Source of the DNA: Chloroflexota bacterium
GTDB taxonomy: Bacteria > Chloroflexota > Dehalococcoidia > Lucifugimonadales > Lucifugimonadaceae
Direction of reading: 5' to 3'
Assembly (NCBI GenBank): GCA_029262735.1
Contig: JAJCYY010000013.1
Span: 90,419-154,418 of the forward strand
Length of the DNA stretch: 64,000 bases
Shown: positions 52,096-60,839 of the stretch, piece by piece
Position numbering within the stretch: position 1 is the stretch's first letter
Layout: each line of letters starts with the position of its first letter
Program-made: the position numbers and the translations under genes
The notes under the pieces: model-generated
The model's input: the letters and a program-made list of their open reading frames with translations, nothing else
What the model was told of the DNA's origin: nothing
Database searches by the model: none

Positions 52096-53631
52096 ATGGC
52101 CAAGGCACACAATACCTCTACTGAATCCGGCAATTCCGCGGCTCGCACACGTTTCGCGCCGAGCCCAACAGGTATGCTGCACATCGGTGGCGTCAGGACG
52201 GCGCTCTACAGCTGGCTGATCGCTCGCCAGAGCGGCGGTCAGTTCATCCTGCGTATCGAAGACACAGACCAGAACCGCTACGACGCCGATGCAGAGGCTT
52301 CGATCATGGAGTCTCTCCGCTGGCTCGGCCTCGACTGGGATGAGGGGCCCGACATCGGCGGTCCGTATGAGCCGTATACCCAATCAAAGCGGCTCACCAT
52401 GTACCAGGAAGTGACTCAACGACTACTTGCGTCAGACCACGCCTACGAGGATGACACCACTCCAGAAGAGTTGGAAGAGCTTCGTGTCAGCCAGCAGGCG
52501 GCTGGCAAGCCACCCGGCTACGACAACCGAGGCCGCTACAGGACAAAAGAGGAGATCGAGGCGTCACGTGCCGCTGGGAAGCCGATAGTGGTCCGCATGA
52601 AGGTTCCGGACCGGCGCACACTGAATTTCGATGACGCAGTGCTGGGCGATGTCGAGTTCGACCTGTCTCTGCTGCAGGACTTCGTGATCATGAAATCGGA
52701 CGGCTATCCGACGTATCACCTAGCGCACATCGTCGATGATCACCACATGCAGATATCACACGTGGTGCGCGGACCTGAATGGATTCCCAGCACCCCGCGC
52801 CACATTCTGATCCACGAGGCGCTCGATTGGGAGCTTCCTGTGTATGTCCACGTCCCGCTGATACTGGGAAAGGACAAATCGAAGCTGAGCAAACGCCACG
52901 GTGCGGCCTCTGCCATCGAGTACCGCGACCAGGGCTTCCTCCCGGAGACTGTATTCAACTTCCTGGCTCTGCTTGGCTGGTCGCCCGGCGACGACACTGA
53001 GGTGATGGACAGGGAGGAGATCATCGAACGCTTTTCGATCGACCGGATCCTCCAGAGCCCTGCCGTGTTTGACGATGAAAAGCTGGCCTGGATGAACGGA
53101 GTCCATATCCGTCAAATGCCCGTCGACGACCTGCTCAAGCGCGTTCTACCGGTGCTGGAAAGACCGGAAGCAGATGGCGGACTGCCTGACACGGTCGAGC
53201 GCCCAATAGATCAGGCGTTCCTGGGCGAACTGCTGCCGCTTGTCCACGAGCGTTTGAAAACGCTGAATGAAGTGACTGAGTCTCTTTCGTTCTTCTTCCA
53301 GGAGGAGGTCTATCCCGACGTAGAGTCGCTTCCGGGAAGGAAATCGGACCCGGAGACCGCTGCGAAATCGCTCACCGCATCACTTGAGCTACTCAGGTCG
53401 ATTGACCCGTTCGAGCCAGAGCACCTGGAAGCCGAGTTCCGTGCCCTGGCCGAGAATCTTGGGATGAAACCCGGTCCGGTGTTCACTCCTGTGCGGGTTG
53501 CAGTGACCGGTTCGAGTATGGCGCCACCGCTCTTCGACACGGTTTCCGCGATCGGTCGTGAGCGCGTCGTTGCGCGTTTGGAAAACGCTCTCAAGCTGCT
53601 AGAAGCGGTGAAGGCATCTACGAGTCCTTGA
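52096..53631 (+). CDS. gltX: Glutamyl-tRNA synthetase
   Basis: The 511-residue class I synthetase has the HIGH motif in RFAPSPTGMLHIGGVRTALY, the KMSKS-type loop in KDKSKLSKRHGA, and the C-terminal helical anticodon-binding domain. Length is normal. The promoter directly abuts the ATG (see the promoter entry). Whether it charges tRNA-Gln too cannot be judged here. Confidence 0.97.
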   Translation: MAKAHNTSTESGNSAARTRFAPSPTGMLHIGGVRTALYSWLIARQSGGQFILRIEDTDQNRYDADAEASIMESLRWLGLDWDEGPDIGGPYEPYTQSKRLTMYQEVTQRLLASDHAYEDDTTPEELEELRVSQQAAGKPPGYDNRGRYRTKEEIEASRAAGKPIVVRMKVPDRRTLNFDDAVLGDVEFDLSLLQDFVIMKSDGYPTYHLAHIVDDHHMQISHVVRGPEWIPSTPRHILIHEALDWELPVYVHVPLILGKDKSKLSKRHGAASAIEYRDQGFLPETVFNFLALLGWSPGDDTEVMDREEIIERFSIDRILQSPAVFDDEKLAWMNGVHIRQMPVDDLLKRVLPVLERPEADGGLPDTVERPIDQAFLGELLPLVHERLKTLNEVTESLSFFFQEEVYPDVESLPGRKSDPETAAKSLTASLELLRSIDPFEPEHLEAEFRALAENLGMKPGPVFTPVRVAVTGSSMAPPLFDTVSAIGRERVVARLENALKLLEAVKASTSP

Positions 53632-53744
53632 GCGGACCGTTCCGGCAACGAAGGTTGTAGCCAGCCTCCACGCAATCGCGTGAGTTCAAGACGATCATGT
53701 CTGTTGAACTCTGCAACGTGCGTGCAACCGTAGCTCGCTGCCGA

Positions 53745-53774
53745 TTGACCCTGCGCCGTTGTGTTGCGTATCAT
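53745..53774 (+). promoter_or_regulatory. rpsU promoter
   Basis: TTGACC (53745-53750) and TATCAT (53769-53774) are 18 nt apart, about 64 bp before the rpsU start. It lies in the 206-bp gap after gltX. Confidence 0.6.
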
Positions 53775-53837
53775 TCGTAGTCGACAGCCATTGCGTGGCA
53801 ATCTCAAATCTGAAAAAACAAACATGGAGTCTGGCAA

Positions 53838-54029
53838 TTGGAAGTTCGGCTTAACGAAGGCGAGAGTTTTGAGGCGTTCCTGCGACGTTTCACCAAGCGT
53901 GTACAGCAAGAAGGCATCGTTTCCGAGACTCGACGCCGCCAGCACTTTGAGCCGCCGAATGTCCTCCGCAAGAAGAAAGCTGCATCGAAACGCCGTAAGA
54001 GCATCAAGGCGACGCTGAAAAGCGCGTAG
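53838..54029 (+). CDS. rpsU: 30S ribosomal protein bS21
   Basis: The 63-residue basic protein matches bS21: V-R-L-N-E-G-E-S-F-E-A-F-L-R-R-F followed by SETRRRQHFEPPNVLRKKKAASKRR. It starts at TTG 53838, with GGAG (53826-53829) 8 nt upstream. An ATG at 53824 is out of frame. bS21 helps mRNA binding to the 30S subunit near the anti-Shine-Dalgarno. It has its own promoter and a strong terminator, so it is a single-gene unit. Confidence 0.93.
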   Translation: MEVRLNEGESFEAFLRRFTKRVQQEGIVSETRRRQHFEPPNVLRKKKAASKRRKSIKATLKSA

Positions 54030-54053
54030 AGTCTCACTTGCCGCAGAATGCAG

Positions 54054-54087
54054 AAAAAGCGTCCCTGAACCGGGCGCTTTTTATTTT
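54054..54087 (+). terminator. Rho-independent terminator of rpsU
   Basis: AAAAGCG pairs with CGCTTTT, with an inner CCC/GGG pair around a small loop, followed by TTATTTT. It lies 25 bp after the rpsU stop. Confidence 0.85.
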
Positions 54088-54239
54088 CATCACGCTGGCG
54101 GACTCAGCGCGAGGCTGGTCAAGTGGTTTCGTCTGAATCGGACTGGTAAACAGTAGAGAACCCGGCCGAGCCCGGCCCGAAGCATCAGCCTTAGATCCCA
54201 AGTCACCAATCCATAAACTGGTCTCGAACGGGGAAAAAT

Positions 54240-54938
54240 ATGAAGTTCGGAATAGTCGTATTTCCCGGTACATGGAGCGAGCACGACACGTACTACGCGG
54301 TACATGATGTGCTCGGCCAGCAAGCCCGCCTGATCTGGCACAAGGAGACCGATATCTCCGACTGCGATGCGATCGTCCTGCCCGGTGGATTCAGCTACGG
54401 CGACTATCTCCGATCCGGCGCCATAGCCCGCTTCTCGCCGGTCATGGAGTCGGTACGTGAATTCGCTGAGCAAGGTAGGCCGGTTATCGGAATCTGCAAC
54501 GGATTCCAGGTCCTATGCGAGGCGGACCTGCTGCCCGGCGCGCTCGTCCGCAACGAACATCTCGAGTTCCGCTGCGAATGGGTGAATTTACGGGTGGAAC
54601 GCACCGACACCGTTTTTACCTCCACAGCCAGAGCTGAACAGCTGCTGCGAGTTCCGATTTCACACGGCGAGGGAAACTGGCAGGCGGACGAGGAGACTGT
54701 GTGCCAGGTCGAAGACAGCGGACAGGTACTGCTGCGTTACGCAGACTCGGATGGCGACGTATCGGAAACCACGAATCCGAACGGTTCAACCAACGGTATT
54801 GCGGGGCTGATCAATCAGCGTAGCAATGTTCTCGGCCTCATGCCTCACCCCGAAAAGGCTTGCGAGGAGTTGATCGGCGGGACCGACGGCAACGTGCTGT
54901 TCGAGTCGATGATCCGTTCGGCGGCGGCGCTTGTTTGA
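54240..54938 (+). CDS. purQ: Phosphoribosylformylglycinamidine synthase subunit I
   Basis: PurQ supplies ammonia from glutamine to PurL in the fourth step of purine synthesis. The 232-residue class I amidotransferase has the nucleophile Cys in VIGICNGFQVL and the His-Glu pair in LMPHPEKACEE. GGGG lies about 7 nt before the ATG. The third subunit gene purS is not visible next to it. A DUF4389 gene separates purQ from purL. Confidence 0.96.
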   Translation: MKFGIVVFPGTWSEHDTYYAVHDVLGQQARLIWHKETDISDCDAIVLPGGFSYGDYLRSGAIARFSPVMESVREFAEQGRPVIGICNGFQVLCEADLLPGALVRNEHLEFRCEWVNLRVERTDTVFTSTARAEQLLRVPISHGEGNWQADEETVCQVEDSGQVLLRYADSDGDVSETTNPNGSTNGIAGLINQRSNVLGLMPHPEKACEELIGGTDGNVLFESMIRSAAALV

Positions 54939-55021
54939 CGTCAAAGAATGCAAAAACCTCGATTTAGCATTAGACTGCCGCTCAAATCCGAGGCCGATTT
55001 ACTTGTGCACGGAGGTTTTCG

Positions 55022-55603
55022 ATGGCAGTTCAATCTGCGGCATACCCGGTTACCTATTCGGTTGACACACCAGTAACTCTGAGCCGATGGCTCTGGCTAT
55101 TTAAGTGGTTGCTGCTGATCCCACACACGATCGTGTTGATGTTTCTGGGAATAGTCAGCTGGTTCACCCTGCTAGCTTCTTGGTTTGCAATTCTCATTAC
55201 TGGCAAGCGACCTCGTGGTCTATGGGATTTTCATCTGGGAATCCAGAGATGGTCAGTTCGCGTAAACGGCTACGGCGGTCATTTAACGGACCAGTACCCA
55301 TCGTTCACCATGGAAGAGGAGCCAGCGTATCCGGTTCGTCTCGATGCCGAATACACTGAAGGCGCTGACAGGCTCACGACATTCTTCAGGTACTTTCTTG
55401 TAATTCCTCACTGGATCGTGCTGTGGTTTCTGGCCTGGGTCTTCTTTTTCGTGATGTTCGCTCATATCGTCGTGGTCATCGTGACCGGAAAGCCAAACGA
55501 AGGCATTTTTAAGTTCATGGTCGGATACAACCGCTGGCAGGCACGTGCGAATATGTACTACTGGCTGATAACAGACGAATATCCGCCATTCAGCATGGAC
55601 TGA
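55022..55603 (+). CDS. DUF4389 domain-containing membrane protein
   Basis: The 193-residue protein has two similar halves. Each has a pair of membrane helices ending in F-A-x-L/V-I-x-TGK-x-P-x-G (FAILITGKRPRGLWDFHLGIQRW and VVVIVTGKPNEGIFKFMVGYNRW) followed by a YP-x-F motif (DQYPSFTM, DEYPPFSM). This internal duplication is the DUF4389 pattern. GGAGG lies a few nt before the ATG. The function is unknown, and the place between purQ and purL looks incidental. Confidence 0.85.
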   Translation: MAVQSAAYPVTYSVDTPVTLSRWLWLFKWLLLIPHTIVLMFLGIVSWFTLLASWFAILITGKRPRGLWDFHLGIQRWSVRVNGYGGHLTDQYPSFTMEEEPAYPVRLDAEYTEGADRLTTFFRYFLVIPHWIVLWFLAWVFFFVMFAHIVVVIVTGKPNEGIFKFMVGYNRWQARANMYYWLITDEYPPFSMD

Positions 55604-55727
55604 CGCCGCGACGACCTACCGCCTGCAGTAACGTTGTATAGCCGGTCGCCTGAGCGCCGGGTCATCGGTCGACGAAGACTTGACCGGTGGAGCGATATCG
55701 ACGCGCCGTCCGAGAGGAAATTTCTAG

Positions 55728-57938
55728 TTGCCCGTTTCCCAAGCCACGCTGGACGAGATTGCCCTTAGCCGAGCTGAATACGAGGCGATTGTCGACCGGA
55801 TTGGCCGGGAGCCCGGCGACCTGGAGTTGGGACTTTTCGGAGCGCTCTGGAGTGAGCACTGCGGGTATAAGCACACGAAGCCGCTACTGCGGCGTTTGCC
55901 GGGAGAATCCAACCGGCTGCTCGTGGCGCCTGGTGCCGAAAATGCTGGTGTGATCGACATAGGCGATGGATTGGCTGTCGCCATGAAGATCGAGTCGCAC
56001 AACCATCCATCAGCTGTCGAGCCGTTCCAGGGTGCAGCAACCGGCGTCGGTGGCATCGTTAGAGACATCTTCGCAATGGGCGCCCGCCCGATAGCGCTCC
56101 TCGATTCCCTCCGGTTCGGCCAGCCACGGGACGACGCGCATATTCAGTACCTGGTGCACGGCGTCGTCGGCGGCATCTCCTGGTACGGCAACTGCATCGG
56201 GATTCCCAACGTCGGAGGTGAGACGTGGTTCGATGAGTCGTACGCAGGGAATCCACTTGTCAACGCCATGTGCGTTGGACTGATCGAAAACGGCCGCATT
56301 GTCAGCGCAACAGCGAAACATCCCGGTGACCTACTGGTGCTTGTCGGTGCGGACACCGGCCGAGATGGAATCCACGGCGCGTCCGGACTGGCATCGCGGA
56401 CATTTGAAGAGCAGGCCGAGATGCGCTCTGCGGTGCAGGTTGGCAATCCGTTCCTGGAGAAGGTCCTGATCGAAGCGTGTCTCGAGGCGATCAAAATTCC
56501 CGGTGTCAATGGGATGCAGGACTGCGGTGCTGCCGGTCTTACATCGGCTGCGATCGAGATGGCCGAGCGCAGCGGAATGGCGCTGCGAATCGATGTTTCT
56601 GACGTTCCGCGCCGTGAGAACGAAATGACGCCGTACGAGGTGATGCTCTCTGAGTCGCAGGAGAGGATGCTTCTCGCCGTTGAGGCGCGAGCGGTTGGAT
56701 CCGTGACGGCGTTGTTCGAGAAGTGGGATCTCGATGCCACGGTGATCGGCGAGTTCCACACGGGTTCGGATGTTGAGATCTTCGACGGCGACGATCAGGT
56801 GAGCGCGACTCCGATTGAGCCACTCACCGGCGCGCCCGAGTACTCGTTCAACGCGCCGAAGCCCGCGTGGCTGGCGGAACTTCAGTCGGCAGATCCTGCC
56901 GCCGCGGGTGTGCCGGACATCTCAGCTTCTGACGCGCTGCTAAAAATGCTCGCTTCGCCCAACATTGCATCAAAGCGGGCTGTGTTCAGACAGTACGACC
57001 ACCATGTGCAGACCAACACCGTGGTGGAGCCGGGCGGCGACGCTGCGGTCCTGAGACTAAAGGGCACGGAGCGAGGCATTGCGGTGAGCACCGACTGCAA
57101 CGGCAGGCTTTGCTACCTCGACCCTCGAATCGGCGCTCAGGTTGCGGTCGCCGAGGCGTGCCGCAACCTGGCCTGTGTCGGCGCGGAACCGCTTGCACTT
57201 ACGGATGGACTTAACTTTGGCGACCCCGAAACGGAGGCCGTCCAGTACCAGCTAACGGAGTGCATCGAAGGTATCCGCAGCGCTGCGACTGCGTTCGGCA
57301 TACCCGTCGTAAGCGGCAACGCCAGCCTGTACAACGAGTCAGCCGGGAAGGCGATCTATCCGACACCGATCATAGGCGCCCTGGGACTTCTCGAAGATGT
57401 GACGAGGCATACGACGATCTCCTTCAAGCAGGAAGGCGATCTCATCATGCTGCTCGGACGAACAGAGCCGTGGGACAGTGCAGGCGGTCTTTCCGGCAGC
57501 GAGTTCAACTCGCTCATCCACGGAGAAGCTAGCGGTCAGCCGGTAATCGATCTCGATCTTGAGGTCCGAGTACAGGAACTTTGCAGGCATGCGGTGCGAG
57601 CAGGTTTGGTCAACTCCGCCCACGACTGCTCTGATGGCGGACTTGCAGTCACCGTTGCTGAGTCGGCTATTACCGGAGGGACTGGTGCGAAGGTGGATGC
57701 AGCTTTACCGGACCGCTGGGACGCTGCCCTGTTCGGTGAAGGCCAGTCCCGCATCGTGGTCAGCCTCGCACCGGAGAATGTGGCTCAGATGGAGTCAATG
57801 GCCTCCGAATTGGGCGTGCCGGTGGTGCGGCTCGGTATCGTCGGCGGAAGCTCGATCACATTTGGTGAAGCCTCAGTCGACCTGTCCGTAGCCACCGATA
57901 CCTGGGAACACGGATTCGAGAGAGCCACCGGTGGGTAG
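55728..57938 (+). CDS. purL: Phosphoribosylformylglycinamidine synthase subunit II
   Basis: PurL carries out ATP-dependent amidation of FGAR using ammonia from PurQ. The 736-residue small-type PurL has GLFGALWSEHCGYKHTKPLLRRL near residue 40, KIESHNHPSAVEPFQGAATGVGG, the central ATP-structural site and a repeated PurM-like half (CNGRLCYLDPRIGAQVAVAEA, SGNASLYNESAGKAIYPTPIIG, HDCSDGGLAVTVAES). It starts at TTG 55728, with AGAGGA about 9 nt upstream. Small PurL normally needs PurS, which is missing here. Confidence 0.96.
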   Translation: MPVSQATLDEIALSRAEYEAIVDRIGREPGDLELGLFGALWSEHCGYKHTKPLLRRLPGESNRLLVAPGAENAGVIDIGDGLAVAMKIESHNHPSAVEPFQGAATGVGGIVRDIFAMGARPIALLDSLRFGQPRDDAHIQYLVHGVVGGISWYGNCIGIPNVGGETWFDESYAGNPLVNAMCVGLIENGRIVSATAKHPGDLLVLVGADTGRDGIHGASGLASRTFEEQAEMRSAVQVGNPFLEKVLIEACLEAIKIPGVNGMQDCGAAGLTSAAIEMAERSGMALRIDVSDVPRRENEMTPYEVMLSESQERMLLAVEARAVGSVTALFEKWDLDATVIGEFHTGSDVEIFDGDDQVSATPIEPLTGAPEYSFNAPKPAWLAELQSADPAAAGVPDISASDALLKMLASPNIASKRAVFRQYDHHVQTNTVVEPGGDAAVLRLKGTERGIAVSTDCNGRLCYLDPRIGAQVAVAEACRNLACVGAEPLALTDGLNFGDPETEAVQYQLTECIEGIRSAATAFGIPVVSGNASLYNESAGKAIYPTPIIGALGLLEDVTRHTTISFKQEGDLIMLLGRTEPWDSAGGLSGSEFNSLIHGEASGQPVIDLDLEVRVQELCRHAVRAGLVNSAHDCSDGGLAVTVAESAITGGTGAKVDAALPDRWDAALFGEGQSRIVVSLAPENVAQMESMASELGVPVVRLGIVGGSSITFGEASVDLSVATDTWEHGFERATGG

Positions 57939-57992
57939 TGCAGCATCCACACGCCTTGCACAGCACACGTGTTGCGCCCTGGAAGACCAACC

Positions 57993-58856
57993 GTGACCTC
58001 CGTCATCACCATCGAAGAACTCGCAGAGCGGTTCGACACGCTGCTTTTCGACTCGTACGGAGTGTTGGTCAACGAGTCGACCGGGCTCCCCGGCGCACGT
58101 GAGCTCATCGACTGGCTTGAGACCTCTGGCAAGAGCTATCTGATCGTCACAAATGACGCTTCTCGTTCCATTGAGTCGCGTGCCGGGAAATTCATCCAGC
58201 AGGGCGTTCCAGTACCGCCTGAACGAATCGTTAACTCTGGCTGCCTCATCCCACGCTTTTTCGACGCGAACGATCTTGCGGGTGCTCCCACCGCTGTGTT
58301 CGGCAGCTCGGACGCCGTCGACTACGTTCGACAGGGAGATGCACAGATTTTGCCGCTCGACCAGATGTCTGAGGCCAGCGTTTTCGTATTTGCAGACGAT
58401 ACCGGCTTCGATTGGCGTCCGACCATCAACCGCCTGATCAGTGTTCTGAACCGCAAAGCGCTGGACTCCGAGCCGTTCATACTGCTTCTTCCAAACCCGG
58501 ACCACATCTATCCAAGCGGGGATCGCGCCTACTCAGTCGGCGCAGCAGCGCTTGCACAGATGGTCGAAACGGCACTTCACCGCCTGTTTGGAGATGTTGC
58601 CGAGCACCGCTTCATTCGCCTCGGAAAGCCGTTTGCGCCTATCTTCGACCAAGCGTTCAGACGCGGCGCAAACAAGGGCTCCGCGGTGATGATCGGAGAC
58701 CAGTTCGAAACAGACATATCAGGAGCGGTCTCATACGGCATTCCATCTGCCATTGTCACGACCGGTATTAACCGGCTGCAAACGGTCGAGGAGCTCTCCG
58801 CCCTTCCTCCCGATATCAGGCCGGATTTTCTTTTGCCATCGATATCGTTGAAGTGA
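57993..58856 (+). CDS. HAD-superfamily class IIA phosphatase
   Basis: The protein has the class IIA nucleophile motif in LLFDSYGVLVNE (D-x-Y-G, as in NagD and PGP-like enzymes), the second motif VTNDASRS, a C2-type cap with NPDHIYP, and the late GDQFETDISGAVSYGI Asp pair. The start at GTG 57993 is chosen because GGAAG lies 7 nt upstream; a TTG at 57969 is in frame. The substrate is unknown. NagD acts on UMP and similar, but that is not evidence here. Confidence 0.85.
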   Translation: MTSVITIEELAERFDTLLFDSYGVLVNESTGLPGARELIDWLETSGKSYLIVTNDASRSIESRAGKFIQQGVPVPPERIVNSGCLIPRFFDANDLAGAPTAVFGSSDAVDYVRQGDAQILPLDQMSEASVFVFADDTGFDWRPTINRLISVLNRKALDSEPFILLLPNPDHIYPSGDRAYSVGAAALAQMVETALHRLFGDVAEHRFIRLGKPFAPIFDQAFRRGANKGSAVMIGDQFETDISGAVSYGIPSAIVTTGINRLQTVEELSALPPDIRPDFLLPSISLK

Positions 58857-58974
58857 ACGGCAAATCAACTTCTTCGAGCCAGGTGCGCCCGTGATTGAGA
58901 CCTATGTGCCACTGATCCCGGTTTGAGAATTGACTCACTCCTGTAGAATGGCTTCAGATGACTGGCAATTAAAG

Positions 58975-58999
58975 AACGCGAGTGCCAAGCTCGCGTTTT
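58975..58999 (+). terminator. Terminator-like hairpin between the HAD gene and the FmdB-like gene
   Basis: AACGCGAG pairs perfectly with CTCGCGTT around a 7-nt loop, followed by TTC. It lies only 20 bp before the FmdB-like ATG. A TAGAAT at 58944-58949 lies just upstream, so it may either end the HAD transcript or act as an attenuator for the next gene. Confidence 0.55.
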
Positions 59000-59019
59000 C
59001 GCGTACGGGGTGAGATTGC

Positions 59020-59355
59020 ATGCCGAGATATGACTACAAGTGCGAGGCGAACGACCACGTATTTGAGGTCACGCAGAGTTTTACCGATGATCCCGTGGCG
59101 TTCTGCCCGGAAGACGGAAGCAAGGCTGAGCGACAGTTTTCCGTTCCGCATGTCATCTACAAAGGCTCGGGCTTCTACACCACCGACTACAAAAACGCCG
59201 GAAGCTCGTCCCGCTCGAGCTCGAACGGCTCCTCTGAGAGCAAGAAGAGCAAGTCGGAATCCAGCGAATCCGGTAAATCTGGTGACTCTGGCAAGTCAAG
59301 CACCAAGAGCAGCACGACGAAGTCTGCCGACTCTTCTTCTGGCGACTCCAAGTAG
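59020..59355 (+). CDS. FmdB-like zinc-ribbon protein with Ser/Lys-rich tail, half of the Cys lost
   Basis: The N-terminal 60 residues match the FmdB/putative regulatory zinc-ribbon family (MPRYDYKCEANDHVFEVTQSFTDDP ... FCPEDGSKAERQFSVPHVIYKGSGFYTTDY). Normal members have two C-x-x-C pairs; here each pair keeps only its first Cys (KCEAND, FCPEDG). The C-terminal 50 residues are nearly all Ser, Lys, Gly and Thr, as often seen in this family. The function is unknown. A hairpin lies just upstream, and dtd follows 63 bp later. Confidence 0.85.
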   Translation: MPRYDYKCEANDHVFEVTQSFTDDPVAFCPEDGSKAERQFSVPHVIYKGSGFYTTDYKNAGSSSRSSSNGSSESKKSKSESSESGKSGDSGKSSTKSSTTKSADSSSGDSK

Positions 59356-59418
59356 TAGTCACGCGTCACGGCCTGGAATCTCCTGTTTCAACGGCCCATT
59401 CGTCAATAGGCAGTCATT

Positions 59419-59889
59419 TTGAAGACCGTAATCCAACGCGTTAACAGTGCATCGGTAGAGGTTGAAGGGTCGGTGAGCGGTAGCATCGGCGTAGGCCTGT
59501 TGCTGCTAATCGGCATCACGCATGGCGATACCGACGAGGATATTGCGTACCTCGTCGAGAAGATCGTCAATATGCGCATCTTCCCGGCTGAATCAGGCGA
59601 CTCCGGCTTCGACCGCTCTGTCAAAGATGTCGAAGGCGGTCTTCTGCTTGTCAGCCAGTTCACGCTTTATGCCACGACTCGAAAAGGCCGAAGGCCGGGA
59701 TTCGCCGACGCAGCCCGGCCAGAGGTTTCAGAGCCAATGTTCGGACAGGTAGTTGAGGCGTTCCGAGCGACCGGCGTTCCCGTCGAGACAGGCGTCTTCG
59801 GCGCCATGATGAACGTGAAACTGGAAAACGCGGGCCCTGCAACGTTCATTCTCGACTCGGAAGACAGGCTGGCTCCCCGACGGGGTTAG
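59419..59889 (+). CDS. dtd: D-aminoacyl-tRNA deacylase
   Basis: Dtd removes D-amino acids (and glycine from tRNA-Ala) from tRNA. The 156-residue protein starts KTVIQRVNSASVEVEG, and has the active-site motif SQFTLYAT near residue 78 and the cross-subunit motif NVKLENAGPATFILDS near the C-terminus, equivalent to the usual NxGPVT Gly-cisPro region with Ala for Val. It starts at TTG 59419 with a weak AGG upstream. Confidence 0.93.
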   Translation: MKTVIQRVNSASVEVEGSVSGSIGVGLLLLIGITHGDTDEDIAYLVEKIVNMRIFPAESGDSGFDRSVKDVEGGLLLVSQFTLYATTRKGRRPGFADAARPEVSEPMFGQVVEAFRATGVPVETGVFGAMMNVKLENAGPATFILDSEDRLAPRRG

Positions 59890-60135
59890 CGCCGCCTTCG
59901 CTGTCGGACAGCTTGTTTTAGAGCTTCTGCAGTCAGCTCGGTCCATGATTTTTCTGTGACTGAACAAATTGACGCCAGTTCCGTTTGTCTGTGTGCTGAG
60001 TATGTTGAGATCGAGAATTCGAGCTGTGGAAGGCAAGCAAGCGGTTTCTAAGGATAAGTTCGTTACAGTCAATAATTAGTAGTCCCCACCAGCACGCATG
60101 TTCCATCTCAGAGTTACAATGAAATCGTAATCATC

Positions 60136-60487
60136 GGGGACGCGTGGTTTCGACAGGGAACTCACCGGTCGGTTGCGAGCCGTGGCGCTGACCCACGTAA
60201 AAAGCGGCAAAACAATAAATGGCGAACGTGAAGTCGCCCTCGCAGCTTAATTAGCTAGCGACGTTCTGCCCCTCCCCAGTCCGGCGGGCGGGGTAAAGAG
60301 CGCTGAAATGCCGGGCTGCTGCGACGGAATGACGGTGGCCGTCGCAAAAGATACAACCGTCTGGCTGTGGAGCCTGACCCGCCGGTGAGGCTGGCACCAT
60401 AGCAAGAATCGATCACCGGACACGCTCGTAGACGCCCTCACGGAAACCTCTCTGGACGGGGAGTTCGACTCTCCCCCGTCTCCACCA
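60136..60487 (+). ncRNA. ssrA: tmRNA (ssrA)
   Basis: The 5' end GGGGAC pairs with GTCTCC near the 3' end, giving the tRNA-like acceptor, and the RNA ends ACCA at 60487. The T-arm GGAGTTCGACTCTCC and the 5' GCGTGGTTTCGACAGG are typical tmRNA segments. The tag frame runs from about GGC 60206 to TAA 60248-60250 and encodes GKTINGEREVALAA, a proteolysis tag with the usual ALAA end. A TACAAT at 60115-60120 is a likely -10. tmRNA rescues stalled ribosomes together with SmpB. Confidence 0.96.
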
Positions 60488-60562
60488 TGAACACGAAATC
60501 GCCGTGCGAGTCGCGATGAACGGCGTGAACTGCGACCGCCTGGAGCCGAGGCTGGCTAGCGA

Positions 60563-60839
60563 TCAATCGACCGCCTCGAACCGCAAATCATCGGCGTGTT
60601 CACTCACCCAAACGAATCGCTGCCGCAAGTGGTTATTGCGGTTCCGGGGCAACACGTTCTCGTGCTGTAGTCTTCCAACAACCACTCCTGGCGAGATCGA
60701 AACCGAGGTGGCGAACCGTTTTATCCGCGCCTCGGTGATTGGTCTACGATTGACGAACTCGTACCACAGATCAGGGTTGATTAGGTAGTCCCCGGCGAAC
60801 TGATCCGCCGCCACTTCACGATCATCGACCCGTTGCGGC
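60563..60839 (-). pseudogene. C-terminal fragment of an ImmA/IrrE-type (HigA-fused) protein, cut by the IS
   Basis: The minus-strand frame is open from the IS border to a stop at 60563 (about 91 codons). It reads DDREVAADQFAGDYLINPDLWYEF, then ITEARIKRFATSVSISPGVVVGRLQHENVLP and NHLRQRFVW. This is the C-terminal region seen in ImmA/IrrE metallopeptidase proteins, often fused to a HigA-like HTH in toxin-antitoxin loci. The HTH and the HExxH zinc site should lie upstream. The IS left end sits exactly there, and no such sequence is found beyond the IS. The gene is therefore truncated. Confidence 0.6.

Noticed and set aside
53824..53840. ATG 53824 as the rpsU start
   Set aside because: It is out of frame with the bS21 sequence; the TTG at 53838 with GGAG upstream fits the family N-terminus.
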